This document shows, one piece after another, positions 41,744-50,464 of a stretch of DNA of 64,000 nucleotides. The notes below the pieces were generated by a model, which saw only the letters and a program-made list of their open reading frames with translations, ran no database searches and had not been told where the DNA came from. The stretch is from assembly GCF_034479635.1 (NCBI RefSeq), contig NZ_CP140153.1, forward strand, positions 1,867,501 to 1,931,500, read 5' to 3'. The first letter of the stretch is position 1. Every line of letters starts with the position of its first letter. This stretch comes from Guyparkeria halophila (lineage in GTDB: Bacteria; Pseudomonadota; Gammaproteobacteria; Halothiobacillales; Halothiobacillaceae). The position numbers and the translations under genes are program-made.

Positions 41744-42355
41744 ATGAAGAAAATGACCGTGATCGCTGCCTCCGTTGCAGCCACGTTTGCCTTCTCTGGC
41801 CAAGCCTTCGCCGGGGGTCAGTCCCCGTACGTGTTCACCAGCAACGGTGAGCCGGTCAAGACTGGTCATGGCCCGTGCCTGTACAACAACCACGGGACGC
41901 TGAACAGCGAGACCGCGATCGAAGCGTGCAACCCGGAGCTGATCACCAAGGCCGAGCCGGCGCCGAAGCCGATCGTCGAGCCGCCCCCGGCACCGGAAGC
42001 CAAGACCATCACGCTCGAGGCTGACACCTATTTCGACTTCGACAAGTCGAACCTGAAGCCGGAAGGCAAGGACACCTTGAACGCGCTGGTTCGCGACATG
42101 GGTGACCTGAACGCCGTCGCGAACATCGAAGCCGTCGGCCACACCGACAGCATCGGCACCGACGAGTACAACCAAGGCCTGTCCGAGCGTCGCGCGGCGA
42201 CCGTCAAGGACTACCTGGTCGACCAGGGCGTTCCGGGCGACAAGATCGAGACCCAGGGCATGGGCGAATCCAACCCGATCGCCACCAACCAGACCCGCGA
42301 AGGTCGTGCCCAGAACCGTCGCGTTGAGATCACCGTACAGGGCACTGCCCAGTAA
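41744..42355 (+). CDS. OmpA-family outer-membrane/peptidoglycan-binding protein
   Basis: This 203-residue exported protein has a Sec signal peptide (MKKMTVIAASVAATFAFSGQ, cleavage likely after AFA), a short N-terminal region with two cysteines (GPCLYNN and IEACNPEL), a proline-rich linker (EPAPKPIVEPPPAPEA) and a C-terminal OmpA peptidoglycan-binding domain with TYFDFDKSNLKPEGKDTL, VGHTDSIGTDEYNQGLSERRAATV and GMGESNPIATNQTREGRAQNRRVEI. It lacks an eight-strand barrel domain, so it is probably periplasmic or a small envelope anchor rather than a porin. AAGGAG supports the ATG. It has its own promoter and terminator. Confidence 0.92.
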   Translation: MKKMTVIAASVAATFAFSGQAFAGGQSPYVFTSNGEPVKTGHGPCLYNNHGTLNSETAIEACNPELITKAEPAPKPIVEPPPAPEAKTITLEADTYFDFDKSNLKPEGKDTLNALVRDMGDLNAVANIEAVGHTDSIGTDEYNQGLSERRAATVKDYLVDQGVPGDKIETQGMGESNPIATNQTREGRAQNRRVEITVQGTAQ

Positions 42356-42376
42356 AGCGTTTCCAACGTCTGACGT

Positions 42377-42408
42377 GAAAACACCGCCTCCGGGCGGTGT
42401 TTTTGTTT
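42377..42408 (+). terminator. Terminator after the OmpA-domain gene
   Basis: ACACCGCC (42381-42388) and GGCGGTGT (42393-42400) pair around a TCCG loop and are followed by TTTTGTTTG. Confidence 0.9.
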
Positions 42409-42513
42409 GTGGCTCACTCAGGCCCCACTCGAGCGAACGAGATGGCGCCTATACTGGTTGCGCACTCCGTTCCACTCATAACGCACAACGAATCGCCCAC
42501 AAGAGGAACCGTC

Positions 42514-43347
42514 ATGGAAGAAGCAGGCTTTTTCTCCCTGTATGTATTTCCCTGGATTATCAAGATCCTGATCGCCGCCGCGATCGCCGTCGGCGGCTAC
42601 TTCATCGCCAAGGTCGGCAGCCCCTGGCTCACCAAGCTGCTGGGACGCACGGGCCTGGACCGGATGCTGGTGGGCTTTACCGTCGCCCTGGCGCGCACCG
42701 CATTCCTGCTGTTCGTGGCAATCGCGGCCCTGTCACAGCTGGGCCTGGATACGACCTCGCTGGTCGCCCTGGTCGCCGGCGCCGGCATTGCCGTGGGCCT
42801 GGCACTAAAGGACTCGCTGGGCAATTTCGCCGCCGGCGTCATGGTGCTGATCTTCCGTCCATTCAAGGCCGGCGACTTCATCATCGCCCAGGGCGTGATG
42901 GGCACCGTCAACGAGATCGGTATCTTCCATACCCGCATGAACACGCCTGACAACGTCGAACTGATCGTGCCCAACGGTCAGCTCTACGCCTCGGCGATCA
43001 CCAACTACAGCGTGCGCGATACCCGTCGCCTGGATCTGGCGATCGGCATCGACTATGCCGACGACATCGCCAAGGCCAAGGAGTTGGTCATGCAGGTGTT
43101 CGAGAAAGAGGAACGCGTCCTCAAGGATCCGGCCCCGGCCGTGCTGGTCGACCAGTTCGGCGCCTCCAGCGTCGACCTACTGGTGCGCCCATGGATTCGC
43201 GCCGCCGACATGCCGACCATCAAGTCCGATCTTCAGCAGCAGATCAAGGAAGCCTTCGATGCCAACGGCATCACCATCCCGTTCCCGCAGATGGTGATCA
43301 GCTCGAGCAACAACGCCGACGAGAAGGCAACGACAGTCGGCTCCTGA
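42514..43347 (+). CDS. mscS: Small-conductance mechanosensitive channel MscS
   Basis: MscS opens under membrane tension to release solutes on hypo-osmotic shock. The 277-residue protein starts MEEAGFFSLYVFPWIIKI after AGAGGAA, has three membrane helices, with the pore helix TSLVALVAGAGIAVGLALKDSLGNFAAGVMV followed by the beta domain IFRPFKAGDFI and VELIVPNGQLYASAITNYS. Length is close to E. coli MscS (286). Together with the BetT-like carrier it suggests exposure to changing salinity. Confidence 0.95.
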   Translation: MEEAGFFSLYVFPWIIKILIAAAIAVGGYFIAKVGSPWLTKLLGRTGLDRMLVGFTVALARTAFLLFVAIAALSQLGLDTTSLVALVAGAGIAVGLALKDSLGNFAAGVMVLIFRPFKAGDFIIAQGVMGTVNEIGIFHTRMNTPDNVELIVPNGQLYASAITNYSVRDTRRLDLAIGIDYADDIAKAKELVMQVFEKEERVLKDPAPAVLVDQFGASSVDLLVRPWIRAADMPTIKSDLQQQIKEAFDANGITIPFPQMVISSSNNADEKATTVGS

Positions 43348-43370
43348 CCGCTCGTTCCCCGAAGCAAGGA

Positions 43371-43398
43371 CGAAAAAAAGCCCCGCCATGCGGGGCTT
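43371..43398. terminator. Bidirectional terminator between mscS and the small exported gene
   Basis: AAGCCCCGC (43378-43386) and GCGGGGCTT (43390-43398) pair around CAT. On the minus strand a run of seven T follows, on the plus strand ATCTTTTGC. Confidence 0.85.
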
Positions 43399-43444
43399 AT
43401 CTTTTGCATGCCAGGATCAAGTGTCCCGGCGTGGAGTTGGGGAC

Positions 43445-43753
43445 TTATCGGCCGCCGGCGTAGCCGCCACCCATACCACCGGCACCGGCACCGGAGCTCA
43501 TGCCACCGCCAGCAGAGACCGTGCTGTCATCGTCCAGGAAACGATTGGTGGAGTCGGCGCCACCACCGCCTTGGACAAACGCGACAAAGGTATCGCTGTC
43601 ACCCAGTGTATCGACACGGGTGTTGTGGATGTCGTTGGGCATGCTGGCCGTCCCTTCGCCCGACGGGCTGTTATGGTCGGCCAAGGCCGCGCCGGATGAC
43701 AGGAATACGGCGGAAGCCAGGAAAGCAGGGACGATGGTCTTCATCTTGGTCAT
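43445..43753 (-). CDS. Small glycine-rich exported protein, function unknown
   Basis: I do not recognise a family. The 102-residue product starts MTKMKTIVPAFLASAVFLSS after GAGAGG and has a signal peptide cleaved probably after ALA. The mature part is about 75 residues: DHNSPSGEGTASMPNDIHN, TLGDSDTFVAFVQGGGG, NRFLDDDSTVS and a low-complexity tail (GGGMSSGAGAGGMGGGYAGG). It has no cysteines, so it is not a lipoprotein or redox protein. A possible -35/-10 lies at 43796-43824. The gene ends at a strong terminator, so it is transcribed alone. Confidence 0.75.
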   Translation of the reverse strand: MTKMKTIVPAFLASAVFLSSGAALADHNSPSGEGTASMPNDIHNTRVDTLGDSDTFVAFVQGGGGADSTNRFLDDDSTVSAGGGMSSGAGAGGMGGGYAGGR

Positions 43754-43795
43754 GGCGTTTACCTCTCGTGCAGAAGCCTTGAATTGGCGCATCAG

Positions 43796-43824
43796 AATAT
43801 AAGCATATTTTGTGCGCGCATTAA
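43796..43824 (-). promoter_or_regulatory. Possible promoter of the small exported gene
   Basis: On the minus strand TTAATG and TATATT are 17 bp apart, ending 43 bp before the ATG at 43753. The -35 matches the consensus at only three positions. Confidence 0.35.
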
Positions 43825-43933
43825 CTCCGACCATGTCCACGTTGCAAAGTTCATGGAGGGACGTTCCGAGATGACGGAACCGATCTCAGCGCCCCCGGAT
43901 CCGGAAGGCGACGCAACGGCATCTTTCGGCCAA

Positions 43934-43963
43934 CAAAAAAGCCCGGGTGCGTCGCACCCGGGC
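43934..43963 (-). terminator. Terminator of the tRNA-Ser unit
   Basis: GCCCGGGTGC and GCACCCGGGC pair tightly; on the minus strand the stem is followed by TTTTTTG. It lies 28 bp downstream of tRNA-Ser(CGA). Confidence 0.85.
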
Positions 43964-43990
43964 CGTCCGTTCGTTTTCGGCAATGATGTT

Positions 43991-44081
43991 TGGCGGAGAG
44001 GCAGGGATTCGAACCCTGGGACCCCGCGAGGGGGTCAACGGTTTTCGAGACCGCCCCGTTCGACCGCTCCGGCACCTCTCC
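43991..44081 (-). tRNA. tRNA-Ser (CGA anticodon)
   Basis: On the minus strand a 91-nt class II tRNA starts GGAGAGGTGCCGGAGCGGTC and ends CTCTCCGCCA with encoded CCA. The anticodon loop CTCGAAA gives CGA for UCG codons. A long variable arm (GACCCCCTCGCGGGGTC) and GGTTCGAATCC T arm are clear. Confidence 0.95.
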
Positions 44082-44144
44082 AAACGGGAAGGACGCGACC
44101 TCGGTCGCGTCCGCGCCCGGCTATCGAACCGGGCTACACAAAAC

Positions 44145-44235
<91 letters not shown>

Positions 44236-44375
44236 GTTTCCTTCACGCCCATGACTGCCTGACGACAACGCCGTGGCTCGCGAAGGGCGCAGATTCTAAC
44301 CAAACCGATCGCTCGTGACAATGCCATTCGCGCCAGACGGTAAGATACCGATCCGCTGCGCCAATCCCGGATACG

Positions 44376-45593
44376 ATGAATATGCCGTGTGAACCCGACG
44401 TCACTCGCCTCCGCCACCAGCCCCTGCGACGCACCTTGATCGCGACCCGACCGACCTTTCTGCTGCTGGCGGTGGTCGCCGTCGGCATCGGGCTGGCAAC
44501 AGCCCAAACGTCAGGATTGACGCTCGACCCGCTATGGGCCGCGCTGACGCTGGCCGGGGCCGTCAGCCTGCATGCTGCCGCGAATGTGCACAACGACCTT
44601 GCGGACGACCTCAACGGCAGTGACGCCGCCAACCAGGACCGCCAATTCCCGTTCACCGGCGGTAGCCGGATGATCCAGAGCGGTGTGACGACGCCCCAGG
44701 CGACGCAATGGCTCGCCCGGTGGCTCTACGCCCTGACCATCGGCATCGGACTGATCCTGCTGATCCCGGGCGGCTGGCCGCTGCTTGCCCTCGGCGCCCT
44801 CGGCCTGCTGATGGCCTGGGCGTATTCGGCACCAACCATCTCTCTGAATGCCAGGGGCCTTGGCGAGATTGCCGTTGGCATCGGATTCGGCATCTTGATG
44901 CCACTGGGCGCGGACGCAGTCCAACGCGGCGAGTTACACAACCTGCCGATGTTCGCCGGGGCCGGCTTTGCGCTGATGACATCGAGGGAAACGCTGCACG
45001 ATTCGATGGCGCCTCTGGCTGGCGGGTTTGTTCGCAATCAAGGCGCCTTGCCGAAGGCGGGCTCATTGCCCGGCGAGGGACGGCAACGCCGAGTGCGGGC
45101 AAACCCGCCAGCCCCATTCGGGCGAACCGCCAAGGACCCATTTGCAGCGTTGCAGTCCTTGTGAAGGACCACCGCCATTCACGGCGGACTGCGCCTTGCA
45201 ACTGGGCCCTTGGCGGTCCCGCAGAGGCACTATCGAATCGTGCAGCGTTTCCCTAGCCTGCTGCTGATCAACCAGTTCCCAGACTTCAAGGCCGACCGCC
45301 TCGCCGGCAAGCGTCACTGGGTGGTTCGCCTGGGCAGACGCCGGGCCCGTTATGCCTTTTTGACCACCACCGCAGCCGCCTACCTCGTGCCCGTGCTGTT
45401 CGTTGCCATTGGCAGCTTGCCGAATGCCGTCCTGGCAATCCTGGTGGCCTTGCCGCTGTCCCTGCTCGCCGGGCGGGACCTCTGGACGCATCATTCCACC
45501 CCGAACCGCCTGCGCCGAGCGCTGGCGGCAACCGTCGCCGCGACGCTGCTTTACGGCAGCCTGACGATTGCCGGACTCATTTTCGCTTGGTGA
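44376..45593 (+). pseudogene. UbiA/MenA-family prenyltransferase split by a 270-bp element
   Basis: The intact gene would encode an intramembrane prenyltransferase of about 315 residues of the MenA type. The first part (to about 44984) carries TLIATRPTFLLLAVVAVGIG, the metal/diphosphate motif NVHNDLADDLNGSDAANQDR and several helices up to AGAGFALMTS. The gene then enters the mobile element at 44985 and, after exactly 270 bp, resumes in the same frame with LLLINQFPDFKADRLAGKRHWVVRLG, the second conserved motif. One TGA (45162-45164) inside the element ends translation; the rest of the element is open in frame. It overlaps the rlmD 3' end by 17 bp, convergently. Without readthrough it is inactive. 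Confidence 0.85.
44985..45254. mobile_element. MITE-like element, full copy (C), inside the prenyltransferase gene
   Basis: The element is 270 bp, from AGGGAAACGCTGCACGATTC to its inverted end at 45254 (31 of 33 positions complementary). Interior features shared with copy B are ATCAAGGCGC near the left end, GCGTTGCAGTCCTTG and GGCGGACTGCGCCTTGCA in the centre-right. CAGTCC/GGACTG can pair. No open frame for a transposase is present. No clear target-site duplication is visible. Confidence 0.85.
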
Positions 45594-46965
45594 CACCGGG
45601 CTCCAGGACGGCCATGGACTCGACATGTGCCGTATGGGGAAACATGTCCATCACGCCCGCAGCCAGCAATCGCCAGCCATAATCGTTCACCAACCGGCCG
45701 ACGTCCCGGGCCAGTGACCCCGGGTGGCAGGAGACATAAACCACCCGAGCCGGCTTCATGCGCGCAATCACCGGCATCATGGCCTCGGCACCCGCCCGCG
45801 GTGGGTCGAGCAGGACACGATCGAACGACTGGTTCATCCAGCCGTGGCCGGCATCGGGCTCGAACAGGTTGCCGACCACGTGGCGCGTGTTCTCGATGCC
45901 ATTGCTCGCCGCACAGGCGGCGCCGCGCTCGACCATCGCCTCATCCGCCTCCACGGCGGTAACCAGCCCAGTCGAACCAGTCTGGCGGGCCAGCGGCAGG
46001 CCGAAATTGCCCAGGCCGGCAAACAGGTCCAGCACCCGATCGCCCGGCTTGACCGCCAGCCACTCCAGCGCCTGGTGCACCATGCGCTGATTGATCTCGG
46101 CATTCACCTGAGCGAAGTCCAGCGGCGAGAAGCGGATCTCGACATCGCACTCCTCGAGTCGGTAGCTCGGGTAGACATCACGTGCGCCCTTCGCCAGCGG
46201 CTCGAGGCTGTCCGGGCCGCCGGGCTGCAGGAAGATGGCGAAGCCGTGCTCGTCGGCAAAGGCATCCAGGCGCGCCCGGTCGGCCTCCCCGAGCGGCACC
46301 ATGTGGCGAAAGGCCAAGGCGCAGTGCGCATCGCCACAGCCCACCTCGATCTGGGGAATGTCTCGCCGGGCCTCCATCTCGCCGATCAGTTCGGCGATCG
46401 CCGGCAATCGCTCGCCCACCCGCGGATCGAGCACCGGACAGATGTCGATATCGGCGAGCAGCGGCGAACCGAGTTCGCGAAACCCGACCACCGCGCGCCC
46501 CTTCTTGCGCACGAAGCGCACGCCCAGCCGCGCCATGCGACGGTAGCCCCAGATCGGCCCCGTCAACGGCTCGAGCACCTGCTCCGGCGCCACCCGCCCG
46601 ATGCGCGATAATTGATCCAGCAAGGCCTGCTGCTTGTGTCGGACCTGCGCCTCGGGGGCCAGATGCTGCATGGCGCAGCCGCCACAGTGGTGGAAATGCG
46701 GGCAGCCGGGTTCGATGCGCTCCGGACTGGCCCGATCCACCGCCACCGCATCGCCCAGGTCGAAATGCCGGCGCCGGTCGCGGTAGACGAAGCGCACGTC
46801 CTCGCCCGGCAGCGCCCGACCGATGAAGGTCGCCTTGCCATCGACGTGGGCCACTCCCCGTCCCTCGAGGGTCAGCGACTCGATGTGGGCGTCGAACTCG
46901 CCCGGCGGCAGCGGCCTGGCGTGCTTGTGCTTGTGGCGTTTTTTGCGATGAGCGGTGCGGGCCAT
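45577..46965 (-). CDS. rlmD: 23S rRNA (uracil-1939-C5)-methyltransferase RlmD
   Basis: RlmD methylates U1939 of 23S rRNA with SAM. I start it at MARTAHRKKRHKHKHARP (46965), 462 residues; the longer upstream frame contains the cysM terminator. The protein has a basic N-terminus, a TRAM domain (about 20-80), iron-sulfur cysteines Cys88, Cys94, Cys97 (CPHFHHCGGC) with a fourth in DICPVLD, SAM motif LDLFAGLGNFGLPLA, LLDPPRAGAEAM and the catalytic cysteine in VYVSCHPGSLARD. It follows cysM, the conserved pseudomonad order. Confidence 0.95.
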   Translation of the reverse strand: MARTAHRKKRHKHKHARPLPPGEFDAHIESLTLEGRGVAHVDGKATFIGRALPGEDVRFVYRDRRRHFDLGDAVAVDRASPERIEPGCPHFHHCGGCAMQHLAPEAQVRHKQQALLDQLSRIGRVAPEQVLEPLTGPIWGYRRMARLGVRFVRKKGRAVVGFRELGSPLLADIDICPVLDPRVGERLPAIAELIGEMEARRDIPQIEVGCGDAHCALAFRHMVPLGEADRARLDAFADEHGFAIFLQPGGPDSLEPLAKGARDVYPSYRLEECDVEIRFSPLDFAQVNAEINQRMVHQALEWLAVKPGDRVLDLFAGLGNFGLPLARQTGSTGLVTAVEADEAMVERGAACAASNGIENTRHVVGNLFEPDAGHGWMNQSFDRVLLDPPRAGAEAMMPVIARMKPARVVYVSCHPGSLARDVGRLVNDYGWRLLAAGVMDMFPHTAHVESMAVLEPGVTKRK

Positions 46966-46982
46966 CGATTTCTCGATCAGAG

Positions 46983-47023
46983 GAAAGACAAAGGCCCTGC
47001 CGCAGGGAATGCGTGGCAGGGCC
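46983..47023 (-). terminator. Terminator after cysM
   Basis: GGCCCTGCC (46993-47001) and GGCAGGGCC (47015-47023) pair; on the minus strand TTTGTCTTTCC follows. It lies between the cysM stop and the rlmD start, so rlmD may depend on readthrough or its own promoter. Confidence 0.75.
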
Positions 47024-47071
47024 GGCTCTGGGAGGTCTGCTCGCAGCCCCTCCCTCGGACAATCAGGGCAA

Positions 47072-47974
47072 TCAGCCCGCCGGGAAGACCCCGGTGGACA
47101 AGTAGCGGTCACCACGGTCGCAGACGATGGTGACGATCACGGCACTCTCCACCTCGGCGGAGATCTTCAGCGCCGCGGCCATCGCGCCGCCCGAGGAAAT
47201 CCCGGCCATGATGCCCTCCTCGCGCGCCAGCCGCCGGGTCATTTCCTCGGCCTCGTCCTGGTCGATGTCCAGCGTGCGGTCGACGCGAGCGGGCTCGAAG
47301 ATGCTGGGCAGGTATTCGGTCGGCCAGCGTCGGATGCCCGGAATCTGCGCGCCCTCGCCCGGCTGAACGCCGACGATCTGCACGCCGGAATTCTGCTCCT
47401 TGAGGTAGTGCGAGGTGCCCATGATCGTGCCGGTGGTGCCCATCGCCGAAACGAAGTGCGTTACCCGGCCTTCGGTCGCCGCCCAGATCTCCGGGCCGGT
47501 CGTCAGGTAGTGGGCGCGCGGATTGTCCGGGTTGGCGAACTGATCGAGCACCACGCCCTCGCCCCGCGCGGCCATGGCGGCGGCGAGATCCCGCGCGCCC
47601 TCCATGCCCTCCTCGCGGGAGACGAGCCTGAGCTCGGCCCCGTAGGCGGCCATCGACTGGCGTCGCTCGATCGACATGTGCTCGGGCATGATCAGTGTCA
47701 GGCGCAGGCCCAGCGTGGCGGCCACCATCGCCAGGGCGATGCCGGTATTGCCGGAGGTCGCCTCGACCAATCGGTCACCGGGCTTGATCTCGCCGCGCTC
47801 CATGGCGCCTGCGATCATCGAATGGGCAGCGCGATCCTTCACCGACCCGGCCGGATTGTTGCCTTCGAGCTTGCCGAGAATCACGTTGCCGCGCGCCGCC
47901 CCCGTGGGGTCGAGGCGCTGGATACGCGCCAACGGCGTGTTGCCGATCAATTGATCAAGACGGTGACCTAACAT
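47072..47974 (-). CDS. cysM: Cysteine synthase B
   Basis: CysM makes cysteine from O-acetylserine and sulfide or thiosulfate. The 300-residue PLP enzyme has the lysine Lys46 in NNPAGSVKDRAA, EATSGNTGIALAM and MGTTGTIMGTSHYL; the RRWPTEYLPSIF segment with the arginine pair is of the CysM rather than CysK type. It diverges from the GacS/BarA-like gene at 48 kb and precedes rlmD. Confidence 0.95.
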   Translation of the reverse strand: MLGHRLDQLIGNTPLARIQRLDPTGAARGNVILGKLEGNNPAGSVKDRAAHSMIAGAMERGEIKPGDRLVEATSGNTGIALAMVAATLGLRLTLIMPEHMSIERRQSMAAYGAELRLVSREEGMEGARDLAAAMAARGEGVVLDQFANPDNPRAHYLTTGPEIWAATEGRVTHFVSAMGTTGTIMGTSHYLKEQNSGVQIVGVQPGEGAQIPGIRRWPTEYLPSIFEPARVDRTLDIDQDEAEEMTRRLAREEGIMAGISSGGAMAAALKISAEVESAVIVTIVCDRGDRYLSTGVFPAG

Positions 47975-48060
47975 ACGCTTTGCCGGCTCGCTTCAGTTAC
48001 CAAATGCTTACGGGGAAGGCGGGTTTGCCTCGCTCCTCGAGTATGCCACAAAGGCCTTCG

Positions 48061-50331
48061 GTGAACGCTCCGATCCGCACAACACAGACCGCCACACGAC
48101 GGGGCTCCACCGGCCGCCTAGCCCTGCCGGGAGCGGCTCTGCCGTGGATCCTCGCCCTTGCCGCCCCACCCCTACTGCTGGCCGTGGAGGCGCTCGTTTC
48201 CCAGCGCGCCCTGCCCTCGCCCGGATTCTGGGCGATGACCATCGGCTGGACGGGGACCTGGCTCACACTCGCCGGTTTGTCGGCCGCCGTTTCGTGGCAT
48301 CGGCGACGCTCACTCCCCGCCGACGTCGCGCCACCGGCCCAGTCGGCGCCACCCATCCACCGCCACGCACCGGAAAGCCAGCTTTCCGCCGCCTCGGTGC
48401 TCGAACTGGTCAACCAGCAATGGGTGACGCCACTGGGACACATTCGCTCGGCCGTCGACAGCCTCGCCACGCTGGAACGGCGCCTGAGCCGCTGCGCGCC
48501 GCCGGCCAAGGACGGCCAGCAGGAACCGGCCCGATCGCTCCAGCTGATGCGCCACGCCAGCCACCGCCTGCGCATCTCGATCGAGAACATCATCGACTAC
48601 CACGAGATCACCGCCGGGCGCATGACGCGCACCGACGGGCGCGTCAATCTGCGCACCACCGGCGAGGACCTGGTCACCGACTGGCAGACCACCGCCCAGC
48701 GTGATGGCGAGGTCCTGCAGTTCATCGGCTACCAGGATCTGCCGCGCGAGATCGTGTTCGATCCGCAGATGCTGCGCCGCCTGCTCGACCGGTTGCTCAA
48801 CGAGATCCTAGGCATTGCCCATCTGCGCGAGCCGGCCATCACGCTGGAACTCGAGGACGATTACGAGAACGATGGCGGCGACCGACTGGGACGCTTTCGC
48901 CTGACCGTCGATGGGCAGGCCCGTGACGGCTCTCTGGATCAGCAACAGCTGGCCGAGCGCCTGGCACAACCGCTACCGGAGCAGCTCGAGGGCCTGCTGG
49001 CCGACGACCTGATCGACCTCTGGATCCTGCGCTGTATCTCCCATCATCTCGATTCGGCACTCGAGGTGGTCGAAACCGGTGCCGAGCGCTTCGGCATGAC
49101 CGCGACCTTCAGCGCCCCGATCCTGATCGGCGAACCCGACAGCAGCGACCGGCTGGCCGGACAACTGGCGGCCGTCGTCTGCGCCTCGGCGCAACATCGC
49201 CGTGCCTGGCAAGGCAACCTCGCCGCCCTGGGGGCGAACATCCAGGTCGAGCCGGATTTCGGCCAGCCGGTCGACCTGCTGTTCCTCGACGAGCGCATCG
49301 TCGAACGACACCACGAGGACCCGGCCTTCGGCCAGTGGGTCTCGCTGGCCGGGCGGGTCGTTGGCCTGTCCAGCCACCTGACCATTCGCGGTCGACCGGC
49401 CGCCCCGCTCCACTGGGCGGATTTCACCCTGCCGTTGTTCATTCGCGCCCGGGCGTTGGCCGCCTCACTCGAGCGGGTGCTGGGCGCACCGACACCGGGG
49501 CCGGGTCGCAGCCCAGCCCGCCTTACCCCGACCCGACAGCCCGACAGCGCGCCTACGGTCAGTAACAACGACAAACCACGGCAAGGCACGCCGAGTCGAC
49601 ATGCCTTGTATTCCTTCGCCGGCCGGACCGCGCTGGTAATCGACGACGACCCGGTCTACCTCGCCCACCTGGGGCAAACGCTGCGTGAACTGGGATTCCA
49701 CGTGCTCGAGGCCCCCAACGGCAAGCAGGCATTGGCGCTGGCCGATCACGAAGACATCGACGTGGTGTTTACCGACATGCACATGCCGGACATCACCGGC
49801 GCCGGCGTCGCCCGCATCCTGAAAAAGCGCCCGCGCCACCTGGAAACCCCGATTATCGCCATCACGGCCAACCGGCAGGGCAACGTGCACCAGGATCTGC
49901 TGCACAGCGGTATCGAGCGGGTACTGACCAAACCGGTCACCGCCGGCGACCTGTTGAGTGCGATCGGCGAATTCTTTCCCCTCGAGACGCACGGGCGCAG
50001 CGCCCCGGAGACCAACCCGCCCGCCACAGGCGACCGCAAGGACGAACGCGACCCGTTCCTCACCCGGCTGCTCTGCGATGAACTGCCCGGCTATCGGCGG
50101 CTACTGACCGAACAGGCCGACGATCACGACACATTGCGCCACGCCGCGCACAAACTCCGGGGCGCAGCCGCCTGCTGTCGTGAAACCGAGTTGCAGACAC
50201 TCGCCGGTGAGCTCGAGGATGCGCTAGACGCCAACGAATCGGCCGAAGGCATCGCGCCACGCATCGACGCCCTGATTCGCTGCATCGACGGCATCAACGC
50301 CCACCCGGCCTGCAATACGAGTGCCACCTGA
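48061..50331 (+). CDS. GacS/BarA-like hybrid sensor protein with degenerate kinase (HisKA*-REC-HPt)
   Basis: The product (756 residues from a GTG at 48061 with AAAGG upstream; ATGs at 48004 and 48043 are alternatives) has two N-terminal membrane segments, a HisKA-like helix pair, a degraded ATPase region, a pseudo-receiver, then an intact receiver (VIDDDPVYLAHL, phosphoacceptor Asp in VVFTDMHMP, Lys in LTKPV) and an HPt domain with His in RHAAHKLRGAA. In the H-box the usual SHEIRTPL reads NQQWVTPL, so the phosphoacceptor His is Gln (about residue 119). No DxGxG G-box is visible. Position beside cysM-rlmD is that of gacS in Pseudomonas. It probably relays rather than makes phosphate. Confidence 0.85.
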   Translation: MNAPIRTTQTATRRGSTGRLALPGAALPWILALAAPPLLLAVEALVSQRALPSPGFWAMTIGWTGTWLTLAGLSAAVSWHRRRSLPADVAPPAQSAPPIHRHAPESQLSAASVLELVNQQWVTPLGHIRSAVDSLATLERRLSRCAPPAKDGQQEPARSLQLMRHASHRLRISIENIIDYHEITAGRMTRTDGRVNLRTTGEDLVTDWQTTAQRDGEVLQFIGYQDLPREIVFDPQMLRRLLDRLLNEILGIAHLREPAITLELEDDYENDGGDRLGRFRLTVDGQARDGSLDQQQLAERLAQPLPEQLEGLLADDLIDLWILRCISHHLDSALEVVETGAERFGMTATFSAPILIGEPDSSDRLAGQLAAVVCASAQHRRAWQGNLAALGANIQVEPDFGQPVDLLFLDERIVERHHEDPAFGQWVSLAGRVVGLSSHLTIRGRPAAPLHWADFTLPLFIRARALAASLERVLGAPTPGPGRSPARLTPTRQPDSAPTVSNNDKPRQGTPSRHALYSFAGRTALVIDDDPVYLAHLGQTLRELGFHVLEAPNGKQALALADHEDIDVVFTDMHMPDITGAGVARILKKRPRHLETPIIAITANRQGNVHQDLLHSGIERVLTKPVTAGDLLSAIGEFFPLETHGRSAPETNPPATGDRKDERDPFLTRLLCDELPGYRRLLTEQADDHDTLRHAAHKLRGAAACCRETELQTLAGELEDALDANESAEGIAPRIDALIRCIDGINAHPACNTSAT

Positions 50332-50464
50332 ATGCATCGTCTGGCGCGGTTGGTTATATAAGATCCCGCTGATTCAGATCGCGTCAATTCGCTGCTAGGA
50401 TGCTTTCAAGGGCTTCACCCAGGGTCGGGTGACAGGAACGACGAGCAGGGAAGGAACAGGGACA

